Assembly (NCBI GenBank): GCA_030638305.1
Contig: DAOWEW010000195.1
Span: 1-7,520 of the forward strand
Length of the DNA stretch: 7,520 nucleotides
Direction: 5' to 3'
Source: Desulfobacteraceae bacterium
GTDB lineage: Bacteria > Desulfobacterota > Desulfobacteria > Desulfobacterales > ETH-SRB1
This document shows, in pieces, positions 6,801 through 7,520 of this stretch. Below the pieces are notes generated by a model. It was not told the DNA's origin. It was given only the letters and a program-made list of their open reading frames with translations, and made no database searches. The translations under genes and the position numbers were made by a program. Position 1 is the stretch's first letter. The number at the start of each line of letters is the position of its first letter.

Positions 6801-7259
6801 TTGAATCCATTAACCCCTGAGATGAAAAAACAGATAGAAGTCGATGAAGCTGCTTTCCAAAACAATCTAAATCAGGCATTGATTGACAAAAAAAGAAAAC
6901 AAGAAGAATTGCTCTTGCAAAAGGAGCAGGAGCAAGACCGACAGCGAAAGAAAAAGCAGCAAGAGGAAAAAATAAGAAAAGCAAAAGAACAAAGAGCAGC
7001 AGAACTTGAAGCCATGACACCCGAGCAACGCATTTTGGCAGAGCTTGGAGATTCATCAATTTTAGAAAACCGAGTAGTTGAAATATACAACAAAATTAAT
7101 GAGTTTTCTGAGGAAAACAAAAGAGCAATTGCTATGGCTTTAAAAAAACATTGGGAAAGATGCGAAAAATCGGAAAAGAAAAAAAGAAAAAAGACAAAAG
7201 CGGTTCTCAGACAAATGGATAGAATTCAAACAATCAAGGAAATTCTTGCAGAATCTTAA
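6801..7259 (+). CDS. Probable detached C-terminal extension of Csm5: charged coiled coil plus helical tail
   Basis: The 152 codons from TTG 6801 lie in the same frame as csm5, two codons after its TGA. The N-terminal half (residues about 8-70) is very rich in Lys, Glu and Gln and predicts a long coiled coil. After TPEQRILAELGDSS (about 73-86) comes a compact helical stretch with LENRVVEIYNKINEFSEENK (about 88-107) and KKHWERC, then a Lys/Arg-rich tail. I do not recognise the domain with certainty. Neither TTG 6801 nor ATG 6822 has a convincing ribosome site, which fits a former C-terminal extension better than a separate gene. The frame carries no other stop, so the split is recent, bypassed by readthrough, or a sequence error. 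If separately translated it would be a basic helical accessory protein of the operon. The function is unknown; RNA or protein contact is only a guess. Confidence 0.6.
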   Translation: MNPLTPEMKKQIEVDEAAFQNNLNQALIDKKRKQEELLLQKEQEQDRQRKKKQQEEKIRKAKEQRAAELEAMTPEQRILAELGDSSILENRVVEIYNKINEFSEENKRAIAMALKKHWERCEKSEKKKRKKTKAVLRQMDRIQTIKEILAES

Positions 7260-7296
7260 ATATTACTGACTTCATAAGATGAGTTAATTTTTATCT

Positions 7297-7302
7297 GGGA
7301 GG
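7297..7302 (+). promoter_or_regulatory. hicB ribosome binding site
   Basis: GGGAGG lies 10 bases before TTG 7313, a slightly long but usable spacing. No in-frame ATG is available nearby, so it supports the TTG start. Confidence 0.55.
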
Positions 7303-7312
7303 AATAAAAAAA

Positions 7313-7516
7313 TTGAAAATCAAAATAGTGTTAGAACCGGCAGAAGAAGGAGGATATACTGTTTATGTGCCGTCTCTTCCCGGCTGTATTTCCGAAGGAG
7401 ATACTTTTGATGAGGCTGCGAACAATATCAAGGAAGCTATTGAACTTTACCTTGAGCCGGATGAAGATGCATTGTTTGAATATCAGGGAGTACAAACAGC
7501 AGAGGTGTTTGTATGA
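7313..7516 (+). CDS. hicB: HicB-family antitoxin (UPF0150-type)
   Basis: This 67-residue protein matches the small HicB antitoxin fold: a first strand MKIKIVLEP, then EEGGYTVYVPSLPGCISEGDT (residues 11-31), then a helix DEAANNIKEAIELYLE (33-48). HicB proteins neutralise the HicA mRNA interferase by direct binding; short versions like this lack the C-terminal DNA-binding domain seen in longer ones. The start is TTG 7313 with GGGAGG upstream. Its TGA stop overlaps an ATG (ATGA, 7513-7516), the usual tight coupling of a toxin-antitoxin pair, here with antitoxin first. It follows the csm5 extension frame by 53 bases with no visible terminator, so it may be co-transcribed with the csm genes or have its own promoter in the gap, which I cannot identify. 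The family call is strong. Confidence 0.88.
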   Translation: MKIKIVLEPAEEGGYTVYVPSLPGCISEGDTFDEAANNIKEAIELYLEPDEDALFEYQGVQTAEVFV

Positions 7517-7520
7517 AAAA
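7513..7520 (+). CDS. Start of a downstream gene, probably hicA toxin (runs off the window)
   Basis: Only ATG AAA AA is visible (Met-Lys, then part of a codon). The ATG overlaps the hicB stop by four bases, and GAGG at 7502-7505 sits 7 bases upstream, so a translated gene surely starts here. Identification as HicA, a small double-stranded-RNA-binding-fold mRNA interferase, is inferred only from its position behind hicB. Confidence 0.45.

Noticed and set aside
6792..6830. Selenocysteine insertion at the csm5 TGA
   Set aside because: Only a weak, mismatched four-pair stem can be drawn after the TGA, Csm5 has no known selenium chemistry, and the position fits a structural Trp better.
6760..7120. 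Minus-strand frames that look like membrane proteins opposite the coiled coil
   Set aside because: Runs of Leu, Phe and Ser arise from the antisense of AAA/GAA/CAG-rich coiled-coil codons; there is no ribosome site.

Overview
The window is about 7.5 kb of AT-rich bacterial DNA dominated by one plus-strand operon, a type III-A (Csm) CRISPR-Cas effector module: cas10/csm1, csm2, csm3, csm4, csm5. Strong Shine-Dalgarno (SD) sites, intergenic gaps of 7 to 15 bases and the single strand suggest a free-living bacterium with co-transcribed genes. The flanking families (a C-terminal piece of an AAA/PD-(D/E)XK-type ATP-binding protein, a DUF2283 protein, a HicB antitoxin) are common in accessory regions of Desulfobacterota and other environmental bacteria. 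The taxonomic guess is weak, because no rRNA or housekeeping gene is present.

Layout. 1-169: tail of an ATP-binding protein. 243-470: small DUF2283 protein. 471-905: no intact gene, but it holds an imperfect inverted duplication (arms 562-625 and 695-761) that looks like two diverged copies of one short coding segment facing each other, plus a possible -10 box at 878. 918-7259: the csm operon. 7313-7516: hicB-like antitoxin, overlapped by the start of another gene at 7513 that runs off the window and is probably hicA.

The Csm proteins should assemble on a crRNA into the type III-A complex. Cas10 keeps its HD nuclease motif, zinc ribbon and GGDD palm motif, so both DNase activity and cyclic oligoadenylate synthesis are predicted. 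Csm3 keeps the aspartate expected to cut target RNA. Csm2, Csm4 and Csm5 supply the small subunit, the 5'-handle cap and the head-end subunit. No cas6, csm6/can effector, cas1, cas2 or CRISPR array lies in this window.

The most notable observation is that csm5 ends at TGA (6792-6794) directly after Pro-Phe-Gly, where RAMP proteins of this type usually continue Pro-Phe/Leu-Gly-Trp. The reading frame stays open after the TGA for 154 more codons, encoding a charged coiled coil and a helical tail. One TGG-to-TGA change appears to have split a longer Csm5 of about 527 residues, or the TGA is read through. Smaller oddities are an 18-base tandem duplication over the csm2 start and a C7A6 homopolymer run in csm5.
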